DNA from: Streptomyces shenzhenensis
Lineage (GTDB): Bacteria > Actinomycetota > Actinomycetes > Streptomycetales > Streptomycetaceae
DNA length: 64,000 bases
Reading direction: 5' to 3'
NCBI RefSeq assembly: GCF_003688995.1
Contig: NZ_PENI01000020.1
Location: forward strand, 1 to 64,000
Part shown: one piece after another, positions 21,955-30,508 of the stretch
Numbering within the stretch: position 1 is the first letter of the stretch
Layout: every line of letters begins with the position of its first letter
Notes under the pieces: model-generated
What the model saw: only the letters and a program-made list of their open reading frames with translations
What the model was told of the DNA's origin: nothing
Databases searched by the model: none
Position numbers and translations under genes: made by a program

Positions 21955-24900
21955 TCACGCTCTGAGGCGCAGGCCGCGCGGGGTCGCCACGAAGCCGGCT
22001 CCTTCCAGGAGAGCGCCGACGGGGGAGGTGAGTGCCGCGGCGCCGTTCACGCGCTCCACCGTGACCGTGCCGAGGGCGCCCGCGCGGGCTGCGGCGGCCA
22101 GGGCGTCCGCGGCGGCCCGGAGGCGCGGGTCGTCGGCGGGTTCGGTGTCCGCGGCGGCGGGCCAGGCCAGCAGTGTCTTGCCGCCGCGCTCCATATAGAG
22201 CGTCAGCTCGCCGTCCACCAGCACCACCAGCGAACCCGCCTTGCGGCCCGGCTTGTGCCCGGCCCCGGTCGGCGGCTCGGGCCAGGAGAGGGCCGAGCCG
22301 TAGGCGTTCGCCGGGTCGGCCGCTGCGAGGACGACCGCCCGGGTGTCGGCGGCGGAGCCGCGGGTGCGGCGGTCGCCGTATCCCGCGCCGTACGGCGAGG
22401 CCGGGCCACCCCGGGGGCCGCCGTGCCCGGGGGAGGCGAGGTCTCCGAGGTCCTTGGGGGAGACGTAGTCGCCCGGTGCGGTGCGGTTGCCGGGCGGCCA
22501 GGGGACGTCTCCCCCGTCAGCCCAGTCGGTTCCGTCCGTCCCGTCGAACGCGGCGGCCGGGTCGAAGCCGGTGGCCGAGGTGCCGCCGGGGGCGCCGAAG
22601 TCCCGGAAGTCCTCGTGCCCGAAGCCGGGGGTGCCGTCACCGGCGGATCCCGGGGCGCCGCTCCCCGCGAAGCCATGGAGGCCGCCGTTCGCCGCGCCGG
22701 GGCCGGGCAGGCCGTCGCCCCGCTCGCGGGCGTTGGCGACCGCCCGCAGCCGGTCGACGGCCCCGTCCATCGCGAACTGCGCGGCGCCCAGCCCTTCGAC
22801 GACATAGCCGCGCCGGGCCTGGCCGCTCTCCTCGAAGGCGGACAGGATCCGGTAGACCGCCGAGAAGCCGCCCTCCACGCCCTCGGCGGCCACCGCTCCG
22901 CGGGTGACCACACCGTGCCGGTCGAGCAGCGTGCGGGCCAGGGCGTGGGCCCGCACCGTGGTGTCGGGCTCGCGCTCGGGAAGCAGGGACCAGCGGCCCG
23001 CGACGGTCGGCGGGCCGGTGCGGGAGACGGGACGGGCGGCGGCCGTCAGGGAGCCGTAGCGACCGCGCGGGACGGTGCGCCTGGCCCGGTGGGCGGTGGA
23101 GCCGGCCGTGCGGCCCGAGCCCAGCAGGGAGCGCATCGGGGCGAGCGTGTCGTTCGTCAGCCGCCCGGACCAGGCCAGGTCCCAGACGGCGTCGGCCAGT
23201 TGGGGATCCGTGACATCGGGGTGGGTGGTGGCACGGACCTGGTCGCCGATCTGCCGGAAGAACAGGCCGTAGCCGCCGGAGAGGGCGTCCAGCACCGACT
23301 GGTGCAGCGCGGTCAGCTCCAGGGGGTGGGGCGGCGGCAGGAGCAGCGGGGCCGCGTCCGCCAGATACAGCGACACCCACCCGTCCTTGCCGGGCAGCGC
23401 CCCCGCTCCCGCCCAGACGATCTCGCCGGCCGAGGTGAGTTCGTCGAGCACCGACGCGCTGTAGTTCGCCACCCGCGACGGCAGGACCAGCTTCTCCAGG
23501 GCGGACGCCGGGACGGACGCGCCCTGCAACTGCTCGACGGCGCGCACCAGTCCGTCTGCGCCGCGCAGGCCGTGTCCCTTCCCGATGTGCTGCCACTGCG
23601 GCAGGAACTGTGCGAGCGCGGGCGGCGGCACCGGCTCCAGCTCGTGCCGCAGCGCGGCCAGCGAGCGGCGGCGCAGCCGGCGCAGCACGGCCGCGTCGCA
23701 CCACTCCTGGCCGATCCCCGCGGGGTGGAACTCGCCCTGGACGACCCGGCCGCCCGCCGCGAGCCGCTGCAGGGCCCCCTCGGTGACCGCCACGCCCAGA
23801 CCGAAGCGGGCCGCGGCGGTGGCCGAGGTGAACGGACCGTGCGTGCGGGCGTACCGCGCGAGGAGGTCGCCGAGCGGGTCCTTGACCGGCTCGGTGAACG
23901 CCTCGGGCACTCCCACCGGCAGCGCCGTGCCGAGGGCGTCGCGCAGCCGGCCCGCGTCCTCGACCGCCGCCCAGTGGTCGGCGCCGGCGATCCGGACCCG
24001 GATGGCGCGGCGGGCGGCGGCCAGCTCCCGGGCCCACCCCGGGTCGGCGCCGCGCTCGGCCAACTCGGCCTCGGTGAGCGGTCCGAGCAGCCGCAACAGG
24101 TCGGCCACGCCCTCGACGTCCTTGACGCGGCGGTCCTCGGTGAGCCACTGGAGCTCCCGCTCCAGCTCGGTCAGCACCTCCGCGTCGAGCAGTTCGCGCA
24201 GCTCCGCCTGGCCCAGCAGCTCGGCCAGCAGCCGCGAGTCCAGGGACAGGGCGGCGGCGCGCCGCTCGGCCAGCGGGGAGTCGCCCTCGTACAGGAACTG
24301 GGCGACGTAGCCGAACAGCAGGGAGCGTGCGAACGGCGACGGTTCGGGGGTCGTGACCTCCACCAGGCGGACCCTGCGGGACTCGATGTCGCCCATCAGC
24401 TCGGCGAGCCCGGGGACGTCGAAGACGTCCTGGAGGCACTCGCGGACCGCCTCCAGGACGATCGGGAACGAGCCGAACTCGCTCGCCACCTGAAGCAGTT
24501 GGGCGGCGCGCTGGCGCTGCTGCCACAGCGGGGTGCGGCGGCCGGGGTTGCGGCGCGGCAGCAGCAGCGCGCGGGCGGCGCACTCGCGGAAGCGGGAGGC
24601 GAACAGGGCCGAACCGCCGACCTGGTCGGTGACGATCTGGTCGACCTCGCCCCTGTCGAAGGCGACGTCCGCCGCGCCGACCGGCGCCTGCTCGGCGTCG
24701 TACGCCGTGGACGCCTTCATGGGTTCCTGGTCGAGCAGGTCGAGGCCCATCAGATCGGCGTCGGGCAGGCGCAGCACGATGCCGTCGTCGGCGTGCATGA
24801 CCTGCGCGTCCATGCCGTACCGCTCGGACAGGCGGGCGCCGAGCGCGAGCGCCCACGGGGCGTGCACCTGCGCCCCGAAGGGGGAGTGGACGACGACGCG

Positions 24901-26961
24901 CCAGTCGCCCAGCTCGTCGCGGAAGCGCTCCACGACGATCGTCCGGTCGTCGGGGACGTGACCGCACGCCTCGCGCTGCTCGTCCAGGTAGGACAGGACG
25001 TTGTCCGCGGCCCAGGCGTCGAGGCCCGCGGCGAGCAGCCGCAGCCGGGCGTCGTCCTTCGGGAGCGAGCCGACCTCGCGCAGGAACGCGCCCACGGCGC
25101 GGCCCAGTTCGAGCGGGCGGCCCAGCTGGTCGCCCTTCCAGAAGGGCAGCCTGCCCGGCACGCCGGGCGCCGGGGAGACCAGGACGCGGTCGCGGGTGAT
25201 GTCCTCGATGCGCCAGGAGCTCGTGCCCAGCGTGAAGACGTCCCCCACGCGTGACTCGTAGACCATCTCCTCGTCGAGTTCGCCGACCCGGCCGCCGCCC
25301 TTCTTCGGGTCCGCGCCGGCGAGGAAGACCCCGAAGAGCCCCCGGTCGGGGATCGTGCCCCCGGAGGTGACGGCGAGCCGCTGCGCGCCGGGGCGGCCGG
25401 TGACCGTCCCGGCGACCCGGTCCCACACCACGCGCGGGCGCAGCTCGGCGAAGGCATCGGACGGATAGCGGCCGGCGAGCATGTCCAGGACGGCCGTGAA
25501 CGCCGACTCCGGGAGCGAGGCGAAGGGGGCGGCGCGGCGCACGGTGGCCAGCAGGTCGTCGACCTGCCAGGTGTCCAGCGCCGTCATGGCGACCAGCTGC
25601 TGCGCAAGGACGTCCAGCGGGTTCGCGGGGACCCTCAGCGACTCGATGGCGCCGGTGCGCATCCGCTCGGTGACGACGGCGGCCTGCACCAGGTCGCCGC
25701 GGTACTTCGGGAAGACCACGCCGGTGGAGACGGCGCCCACCTGGTGGCCCGCGCGGCCGACGCGCTGCAGACCGGAGGCGACGGAGGGCGGCGACTCCAC
25801 CTGGACGACAAGGTCGACCGCGCCCATGTCGATGCCCAGTTCGAGGCTGGAGGTCGCCACCACGGCGGGCAGCCGGCCCGCCTTCAGGTCCTCCTCGACC
25901 AGAGCGCGCTGCTCCTTGGAGACCGAGCCGTGGTGGGCGCGGGCGATGACCGGGGGCGCGCCCTGGGCCGCGCCCGAGCCGCCCATCAGCTGGGCGGGGG
26001 AGTGGTGCTCCTCCAGGGGCTCGCCGGTCGCCCGCTCGTAGGCGATCTCGTTGAGCCGGTTGCACAGGCGCTCGGCGAGGCGCCGGGAGTTCGCGAACAC
26101 GATCGTCGACCGGTGGGCCTGCACCAGGTCGGTGATCCGCTCCTCCACATGCGGCCAGATCGACGGCCGCTCCGCGCCCTCGGCGCCGTCGGCGACCGGG
26201 GAGCCGACCAGTTCGCCCAGGTCCTCCACCGGGACGACGACGGAGAGGTCGAACTCCTTGCCGGACTCCGGCTGGACGATCTCCACCTTGCGGCGCGGCG
26301 AGAGGTACCGGGCCACCTCGTCGACCGGGCGGACGGTCGCCGACAGGCCGATGCGGCGGGCCGGCCGGGGCAGCAGCTCGTCCAGCCGCTCCAGGGAGAG
26401 CGCGAGATGCGCGCCGCGCTTGGTGCCCGCGACCGCGTGCACCTCGTCCAGGATCACCGTCTCGATGCCGGTCAGCGCGTCGCGCGTGGCCGAGGTCAGC
26501 ATCAGGAACAGGGACTCGGGAGTGGTGATCAGAATGTCCGGCGGGCGCGTGGACAGGGCACGGCGCTCGGCCGCCGGGGTGTCGCCGGAGCGGATGCCCA
26601 CCTTGACCTCGGGCTCGGGCAGGCCCAGGCGCGCGGACTCGTGCCGGATGCCGGTCAGCGGGCTGCGCAGGTTGCGCTCGACGTCGACCGCGAGGGCCTT
26701 GAGCGGTGAGACGTACAGCACGCGGCAGCGCTTCTTCGGATCGGCCGGCGGCGGGGTCGAGGCCAGCTGGTCCAGGGCGGCGAGGAACGCGGCCAGCGTC
26801 TTGCCGGAGCCGGTCGGGGCGACCACCAGCACGTCGGAGCCCTCCCGGATGGCCTGCCACGCGCCCGCCTGGGCCGCGGTGGGCGCGGAGAACGCTCCCG
26901 TGAACCAGCCGCGGGTCGCGGGGGAGAAGCCGCCGAGGGCTCGATGTGCGGAGCTGACCAT
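21955..26961 (-). CDS. lhr: Large Lhr-type ATP-dependent DNA helicase
   Basis: 1668 residues, the long bacterial Lhr form. SF2 motifs are present: Q-motif region FSAPTAAQ, Walker A APTGSGKT near residue 44, DEVH box near 170, SATVRP, and the helicase C-terminal SSLELGIDMG with QRVGRAGH. Then come a winged helix, the Lhr-core domain and a long C-terminal region of winged-helix and beta-barrel domains. Residues ~1420-1515 are a Gly/Pro/Asp-rich low-complexity insertion inside the C-terminal half. Lhr is a 3'-5' translocase able to unwind RNA:DNA hybrids and is damage-induced in mycobacteria. The start at MVSSAHRALGG is favoured because a PafBC-type promoter ends 7 bases before it. Confidence 0.94.
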   Translation of the reverse strand: MVSSAHRALGGFSPATRGWFTGAFSAPTAAQAGAWQAIREGSDVLVVAPTGSGKTLAAFLAALDQLASTPPPADPKKRCRVLYVSPLKALAVDVERNLRSPLTGIRHESARLGLPEPEVKVGIRSGDTPAAERRALSTRPPDILITTPESLFLMLTSATRDALTGIETVILDEVHAVAGTKRGAHLALSLERLDELLPRPARRIGLSATVRPVDEVARYLSPRRKVEIVQPESGKEFDLSVVVPVEDLGELVGSPVADGAEGAERPSIWPHVEERITDLVQAHRSTIVFANSRRLAERLCNRLNEIAYERATGEPLEEHHSPAQLMGGSGAAQGAPPVIARAHHGSVSKEQRALVEEDLKAGRLPAVVATSSLELGIDMGAVDLVVQVESPPSVASGLQRVGRAGHQVGAVSTGVVFPKYRGDLVQAAVVTERMRTGAIESLRVPANPLDVLAQQLVAMTALDTWQVDDLLATVRRAAPFASLPESAFTAVLDMLAGRYPSDAFAELRPRVVWDRVAGTVTGRPGAQRLAVTSGGTIPDRGLFGVFLAGADPKKGGGRVGELDEEMVYESRVGDVFTLGTSSWRIEDITRDRVLVSPAPGVPGRLPFWKGDQLGRPLELGRAVGAFLREVGSLPKDDARLRLLAAGLDAWAADNVLSYLDEQREACGHVPDDRTIVVERFRDELGDWRVVVHSPFGAQVHAPWALALGARLSERYGMDAQVMHADDGIVLRLPDADLMGLDLLDQEPMKASTAYDAEQAPVGAADVAFDRGEVDQIVTDQVGGSALFASRFRECAARALLLPRRNPGRRTPLWQQRQRAAQLLQVASEFGSFPIVLEAVRECLQDVFDVPGLAELMGDIESRRVRLVEVTTPEPSPFARSLLFGYVAQFLYEGDSPLAERRAAALSLDSRLLAELLGQAELRELLDAEVLTELERELQWLTEDRRVKDVEGVADLLRLLGPLTEAELAERGADPGWARELAAARRAIRVRIAGADHWAAVEDAGRLRDALGTALPVGVPEAFTEPVKDPLGDLLARYARTHGPFTSATAAARFGLGVAVTEGALQRLAAGGRVVQGEFHPAGIGQEWCDAAVLRRLRRRSLAALRHELEPVPPPALAQFLPQWQHIGKGHGLRGADGLVRAVEQLQGASVPASALEKLVLPSRVANYSASVLDELTSAGEIVWAGAGALPGKDGWVSLYLADAAPLLLPPPHPLELTALHQSVLDALSGGYGLFFRQIGDQVRATTHPDVTDPQLADAVWDLAWSGRLTNDTLAPMRSLLGSGRTAGSTAHRARRTVPRGRYGSLTAAARPVSRTGPPTVAGRWSLLPEREPDTTVRAHALARTLLDRHGVVTRGAVAAEGVEGGFSAVYRILSAFEESGQARRGYVVEGLGAAQFAMDGAVDRLRAVANARERGDGLPGPGAANGGLHGFAGSGAPGSAGDGTPGFGHEDFRDFGAPGGTSATGFDPAAAFDGTDGTDWADGGDVPWPPGNRTAPGDYVSPKDLGDLASPGHGGPRGGPASPYGAGYGDRRTRGSAADTRAVVLAAADPANAYGSALSWPEPPTGAGHKPGRKAGSLVVLVDGELTLYMERGGKTLLAWPAAADTEPADDPRLRAAADALAAAARAGALGTVTVERVNGAAALTSPVGALLEGAGFVATPRGLRLRA

Positions 26962-26967
26962 GCGTCC

Positions 26968-26990
26968 ATCCTGCACCCGACCACTGACAA
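26968..26990 (-). promoter_or_regulatory. PafBC/RecA-NDp-type promoter of lhr
   Basis: Reading on the minus strand: TTGTCAGTG, 8 bases (GTCGGGTG), then CAGGAT. All nine bases of the recognition half match the consensus. The -10 element differs only in its first base (C for T). It ends 6 bases before the lhr ATG, implying a leaderless transcript. Confidence 0.78.
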
Positions 26991-27097
26991 TCGTCCTGAC
27001 CTGGGCAAATGGTGCAGCGGGGCGCAGCTGCGCCGGGCTTCGGCGGGTACGCGGCCGCCGCGACCGCACCGACGGCGGCGTGACGGACAATGACCGC

Positions 27098-28060
27098 ATG
27101 GCGGGTTCGGGTGAACTGGCGCGGCACTGGCGGTACGAGGAACTGCCCGGTGTCGACCTGCTGCGCGCCCGCTACATCAGCAAGACCTTCGTCCGGCACA
27201 CCCACGAGCACTTCGTGATCGCGGCCATCGCCGACGGCGTCGAGGTCTTCCACCACCGCGGGTCGGACGTCCGCGCCGGAGCGGGAGCGCTGGCGCTGGT
27301 CAACCCGGACACCGCGCACACCGGCCGGGCGGGCGTCCCCGAGGGCTGGCGGTACGGCGCGGTCTACCCGTCGCCCGACGTGATGGCCGCGATAGCCGCC
27401 GAGACCACCGGGATCCGGGGCACCCCCGGCTTCGTCAGCCCCGTCCTTGACGACCCGTACGCGGTCGGCCTCGTCCACCGGGTGCTGCGTGCCGCCGACG
27501 AGGGCAACGCGCTCGCCGCCGACACCCTGCTGCGGGTGGCGGTGACCCGGCTGCTGCGGCTGAACGGCGGGCCGATGCCCCGGCACGAGGTGCGAACGGC
27601 CGGAGCCCGGATCGCCGCACGCGCGCGTGCCGTGCTGGAGGAACGGATGACCGAGCCGCCCACGCTGGAACGGCTCGCCACCGACCTCGGGACCGGCCCC
27701 TTCGCCCTGCTGCGGGCGTTCCGCGACGCCTACGGCATGCCGCCGCACGCCTGGCTGACCGATGCCCGGGTGCGCCGGGCGCGGCGCCTGCTGGACGCGG
27801 GTACGACACCGGCCCAGGCCGCCGTCACCGTCGGGTTCACCGACCAGCCGCACCTCAACCGCCACTTCGCCCGGATCGTCGGCGTGCCTCCCGGGGCGTA
27901 CCAGCGTGAGCGCAAGAACGTACAAGACCCACGACGGCGGCCGCTCGTACTGTCCGAGGTGTGGCAGAACAGACAGCTCTCGCTGACATACGCGCCGAAG
28001 GCGGAGGGAAAGCCGATTCCGCCGTCGTCCGGGACGCCCTCGGAGTCGGAGTCGCCGTAG
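27098..28060 (+). CDS. AraC-family transcriptional regulator
   Basis: 320 residues. The N-terminal cupin-like AraC-binding domain (HTHEHFVIAAIADGVEVFHHRG, DTAHTG) is followed by two C-terminal helix-turn-helix motifs (LERLATDLGTGPFALLRAFRDAYG and AAVTVGFTDQPHLNRHFARIVG). It is divergent from lhr and directly upstream of azlC-azlD, so it is the likely regulator of that exporter. The last ~33 codons overlap the azlC reading frame by 100 bases, giving a longer tail than usual. The ligand is unknown, perhaps a branched-chain or related amino acid. Confidence 0.9.
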   Translation: MAGSGELARHWRYEELPGVDLLRARYISKTFVRHTHEHFVIAAIADGVEVFHHRGSDVRAGAGALALVNPDTAHTGRAGVPEGWRYGAVYPSPDVMAAIAAETTGIRGTPGFVSPVLDDPYAVGLVHRVLRAADEGNALAADTLLRVAVTRLLRLNGGPMPRHEVRTAGARIAARARAVLEERMTEPPTLERLATDLGTGPFALLRAFRDAYGMPPHAWLTDARVRRARRLLDAGTTPAQAAVTVGFTDQPHLNRHFARIVGVPPGAYQRERKNVQDPRRRPLVLSEVWQNRQLSLTYAPKAEGKPIPPSSGTPSESESP

Positions 28061-28701
28061 GACTGTCCGGCTTCGCCTTCGGGGTGACCTCGGCCGGCAG
28101 TGGACTGAGTGTGCTGCAGACCTGTGCGCTCAGCCTCCTGGTGTTCACCGGCGCCTCCCAGTTCGCGCTCGTGGGAGCGCTGGCGGCTGGCGGCGGCCCG
28201 GTCGCGGCCGCGGCGGGCGCCTTCTTCCTGGGCGTGCGCAACGCGTTCTACGGGCTGCGCCTGTCCCAGGTGCTGGCCCTCTCGCGCGTGGCGCGGCCGT
28301 TCGCGGCCCAGTGGGTGATCGACGAGACCACCGCCGTGTCGCTGGCACAGCCGACCCGGCGCGCTGCCCGCCTCGGGTTCCTGGTCACCGGGGTCAGCCT
28401 CTACGTGCTGTGGAACCTCACGACGCTGCTCGGCGCGTTGGGCGCCGAGGCCATCGGGGACACCGACGCGTGGGGTCTCGACGCGGCCGGACCCGCCGTA
28501 TTCCTGGCGCTGCTCGCGCCCATGCTGAAGTCCGTGACCGAGCGAGCCGTGGCAAGCCTCGCGGTGCTCCTGGGGCTCGGCCTGCTGCCCGTCCTGCCGG
28601 CCGGCGTGCCGGTGCTCGTGGCCGCGCTCGCGGCGCCGCTCGCCCTGTTCGTGGAGGGCCGCCGCGGCGGACGGGCCCGTGGCGACGCCCCTCGTCCCTA
28701 G
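27961..28701 (+). CDS. azlC: AzlC-family branched-chain amino acid exporter, large subunit
   Basis: 246 residues with about seven membrane helices. Family hallmarks are GVAVGLSGFAFGVTSAGSGL, FTGASQFALVGALAAGG and the polar segment LGVRNAFYGLRLSQ, then WVIDETTAVSLAQ. With AzlD it forms a two-component efflux pump for branched-chain amino acids and analogues. The GTG start lies inside the araC 3' end and has a GAGG close upstream. Translation is probably coupled to the regulator. AzlD follows after 56 bases. Confidence 0.9.
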   Translation: MAEQTALADIRAEGGGKADSAVVRDALGVGVAVGLSGFAFGVTSAGSGLSVLQTCALSLLVFTGASQFALVGALAAGGGPVAAAAGAFFLGVRNAFYGLRLSQVLALSRVARPFAAQWVIDETTAVSLAQPTRRAARLGFLVTGVSLYVLWNLTTLLGALGAEAIGDTDAWGLDAAGPAVFLALLAPMLKSVTERAVASLAVLLGLGLLPVLPAGVPVLVAALAAPLALFVEGRRGGRARGDAPRP

Positions 28702-28757
28702 GCCCTGTCGCGCGCACCAGATCAGACGACACCGAACCGCTCGACAGAGGAAGTACG

Positions 28758-29066
28758 TTGAACACCTGGATCGCCATCGGGGCCACCGCCCTCGGCTGCT
28801 ACGCGGTCAAGCTCGCCGGGCTGATGGTGCCCGCGGGCGCCCTGGAGCGGCCGCTCGTCAAGCGGCTCGCCGCCCTGCTGCCCGTCGCCCTCCTCGCCGC
28901 CCTCACGGCGCAGCAGACGTTCGCCGACGGCCACGCGCTCGTGCTGGACGCCCGCGCGGCGGGGCTCGCGGCGGCCGCCGTGGTGCTGATGCTGCGGGCC
29001 CCGTTCCTGCTCGTCGTCGCCGCGGCCGTGCTGGTGACGGCGGGAGTGCGCGCCATGGGCGGCTGA
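28758..29066 (+). CDS. azlD: AzlD-family small subunit of branched-chain amino acid exporter
   Basis: 102 residues, four membrane helices (WIAIGATALGCYAVKLAGL, LAALLPVALLAALTAQQTF, AAGLAAAAVVLML, LLVVAAAVLVTAG). The AzlD size and the conserved placement after azlC identify it. Translation starts at TTG, chosen because AGAGGAAG lies 7 bases upstream and no ATG or GTG is available near the N terminus. It is required with AzlC for export. Confidence 0.87.
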   Translation: MNTWIAIGATALGCYAVKLAGLMVPAGALERPLVKRLAALLPVALLAALTAQQTFADGHALVLDARAAGLAAAAVVLMLRAPFLLVVAAAVLVTAGVRAMGG

Positions 29067-29214
29067 CGGCGCGGGGCGCGGGGCGCTGGGCGCCGGGCAC
29101 GACGGGGCGCCGGGCACGTGGAGAATGCCGGTACGCCGGGAACCACAGGGCGCCGGACTCCGGCCTTGCCCGATCGGCCGCGCACCCCGCCCGCGCGTGG
29201 CTTGCTCGCGTCGT

Positions 29215-30174
29215 TCAACCCACGTGCCGGCCGTGTGCCCTCAGAGTGCGCAGGGCCTCGATCGTGGCCATGGGGCGGGTCTCCAGGGCGGTGCCGGGTG
29301 CCCACCGGGGATGGCGGGTCGGCCAGCCGCCGTCCTCCTGCTGTTGCGCGGCGAGGAAGTCCAGCGAGCGCGCCATCTCGTCCTCGGTGAACCACGCGCG
29401 CGCGAGCGAACGCGGAGTCCGGGCGAAGTCGTGCGGGAAGTGGGGCTCCCCCGGGGCGGGGCCGGACGCGAAGGGCTGGTCCGGCGCGACGGGGCGGTCC
29501 GCCGAGCGGCCCGCATCCAGCGCCGCGAGCCGCTGCGCCCGCACCAGGCGGCCCAGCCGGTCGGCGAGCGCCTGCGCGCGCGGGCGGTCGGGCACGGCGT
29601 CCAGGAAGGCCACCGCCGCAGCGATCTCACGGGGGTGGGACTTCTCCAGCGACTCCACGGCCTGCCAGCAGAAGTCCGTGGCCCGGAACAGCCAGGCGTG
29701 CCACACCTCGTTGCGGTGCAGCAGGCCGACCACCGGGCCGGTGGCGAGGAGATCGCTCGGCGGGTCGGCCACGACCGGGACGGACGGAGCCGTCGGGTAG
29801 CCGCGCCGGCCGGGACCGACCGAAGGCAGGGCCCCGTCCGCTGTGGACACCGACGTCAGATAGCGGCACACGCGCTCCACCCGCTGTCCGCCGCACCGCC
29901 CGATGGCGTCCAGGACGGCCAGCGCGTGACCGGTGTGCAGGGGCTGGCTGACCGGGCCGCGCAGATCGGGCTCCAGCGCGTGACCGTACCCGCCGTCCTC
30001 GTTGCGGTAGGCGTCCAGTGCCGTCTCCACCGGATCGGCGGCGCCGTTCAGGAAGTGGTACGCGAACAGGCGCTGCTCCAGCACGCGCGCGGTGAGCCAG
30101 ACGAAGTGCTCGGCGCGGAAGAGCGGGGAGTGCGCCGGCGTCGGGGGGAGTGCGGAAGCTCCGGTTTCGGCCAT
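29215..30174 (-). CDS. Prenyltransferase/squalene-cyclase-like alpha-toroid protein
   Basis: 319 residues. QW-type toroid repeats are visible: YRNEDGGYGHALEPDLRGP near the N terminus and QQEDGGWPTRHPRWAPGTA near the C terminus, separated by a long helical middle. No DxDD or DCTAE catalytic motif of terpene cyclases is present, so a cyclase activity is not supported. It is a conserved actinobacterial hypothetical of unknown role and a lone gene between azlD and DUF3046. The internal ATG at MAETGASALPP is preferred to an upstream one. A TACGGT hexamer sits 7-12 bases before it. Confidence 0.72.
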   Translation of the reverse strand: MAETGASALPPTPAHSPLFRAEHFVWLTARVLEQRLFAYHFLNGAADPVETALDAYRNEDGGYGHALEPDLRGPVSQPLHTGHALAVLDAIGRCGGQRVERVCRYLTSVSTADGALPSVGPGRRGYPTAPSVPVVADPPSDLLATGPVVGLLHRNEVWHAWLFRATDFCWQAVESLEKSHPREIAAAVAFLDAVPDRPRAQALADRLGRLVRAQRLAALDAGRSADRPVAPDQPFASGPAPGEPHFPHDFARTPRSLARAWFTEDEMARSLDFLAAQQQEDGGWPTRHPRWAPGTALETRPMATIEALRTLRAHGRHVG

Positions 30175-30254
30175 GCGACAGACCGTAGGGCGGAAAGCGG
30201 TCACGGCACGTGGTCCCGGGCAGGGCCCACTCTCAGGGGCGGGATACTGGAATC

Positions 30255-30449
30255 ATGCGGTTGACGGTCTTCTGGCAGCGAATGGCGGACCATTTCGGTC
30301 CGGGCAACGCCGACACGTTCGCGCGTGATCACGTCATGGCGGAACTCGGCGGACGCACGGTGCACCAGGCGCTGGACGCCGGCTGGGACGCCAAGGACGT
30401 GTGGCGCGTGGTCTGCACCGTCATGGACGTGCCGGGGGAAAGGCGCTGA
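30255..30449 (+). CDS. DUF3046 protein
   Basis: 64 residues: LTVFWQRMADHFGP, HVMAELGGRTVHQALDAG and WRVVCTVMDVP, the complete DUF3046 pattern. This small soluble protein is conserved in actinobacteria immediately upstream of the recA region; its role is unknown. A TACTGG hexamer 7-12 bases before the ATG suggests a short or absent leader. The next gene starts 60 bases later, so co-transcription is possible. Confidence 0.9.
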   Translation: MRLTVFWQRMADHFGPGNADTFARDHVMAELGGRTVHQALDAGWDAKDVWRVVCTVMDVPGERR

Positions 30450-30479
30450 TCGGTCACGAAGACCGGAGGGGGCAGCGGG

Positions 30480-30502
30480 TTGTCGGTGCCGTGGGCGAGA
30501 CT
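30480..30502 (+). promoter_or_regulatory. Candidate PafBC-type promoter of AI-2E-family gene
   Basis: TTGTCGGTG, 8 bases (CCGTGGGC), then GAGACT, ending 6 bases before the GTG start. The recognition half matches fully (R = G). The -10 half has one mismatch (G for T at its first base). Spacing is the same as at recA, dinG and lhr. Confidence 0.5.
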
Positions 30503-30508
30503 TGCTCC

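Noticed and set aside
21868..25254. Long plus-strand frame opposite lhr
   Set aside because: It is composition-driven in a high-GC gene; the minus-strand frame has all helicase motifs.
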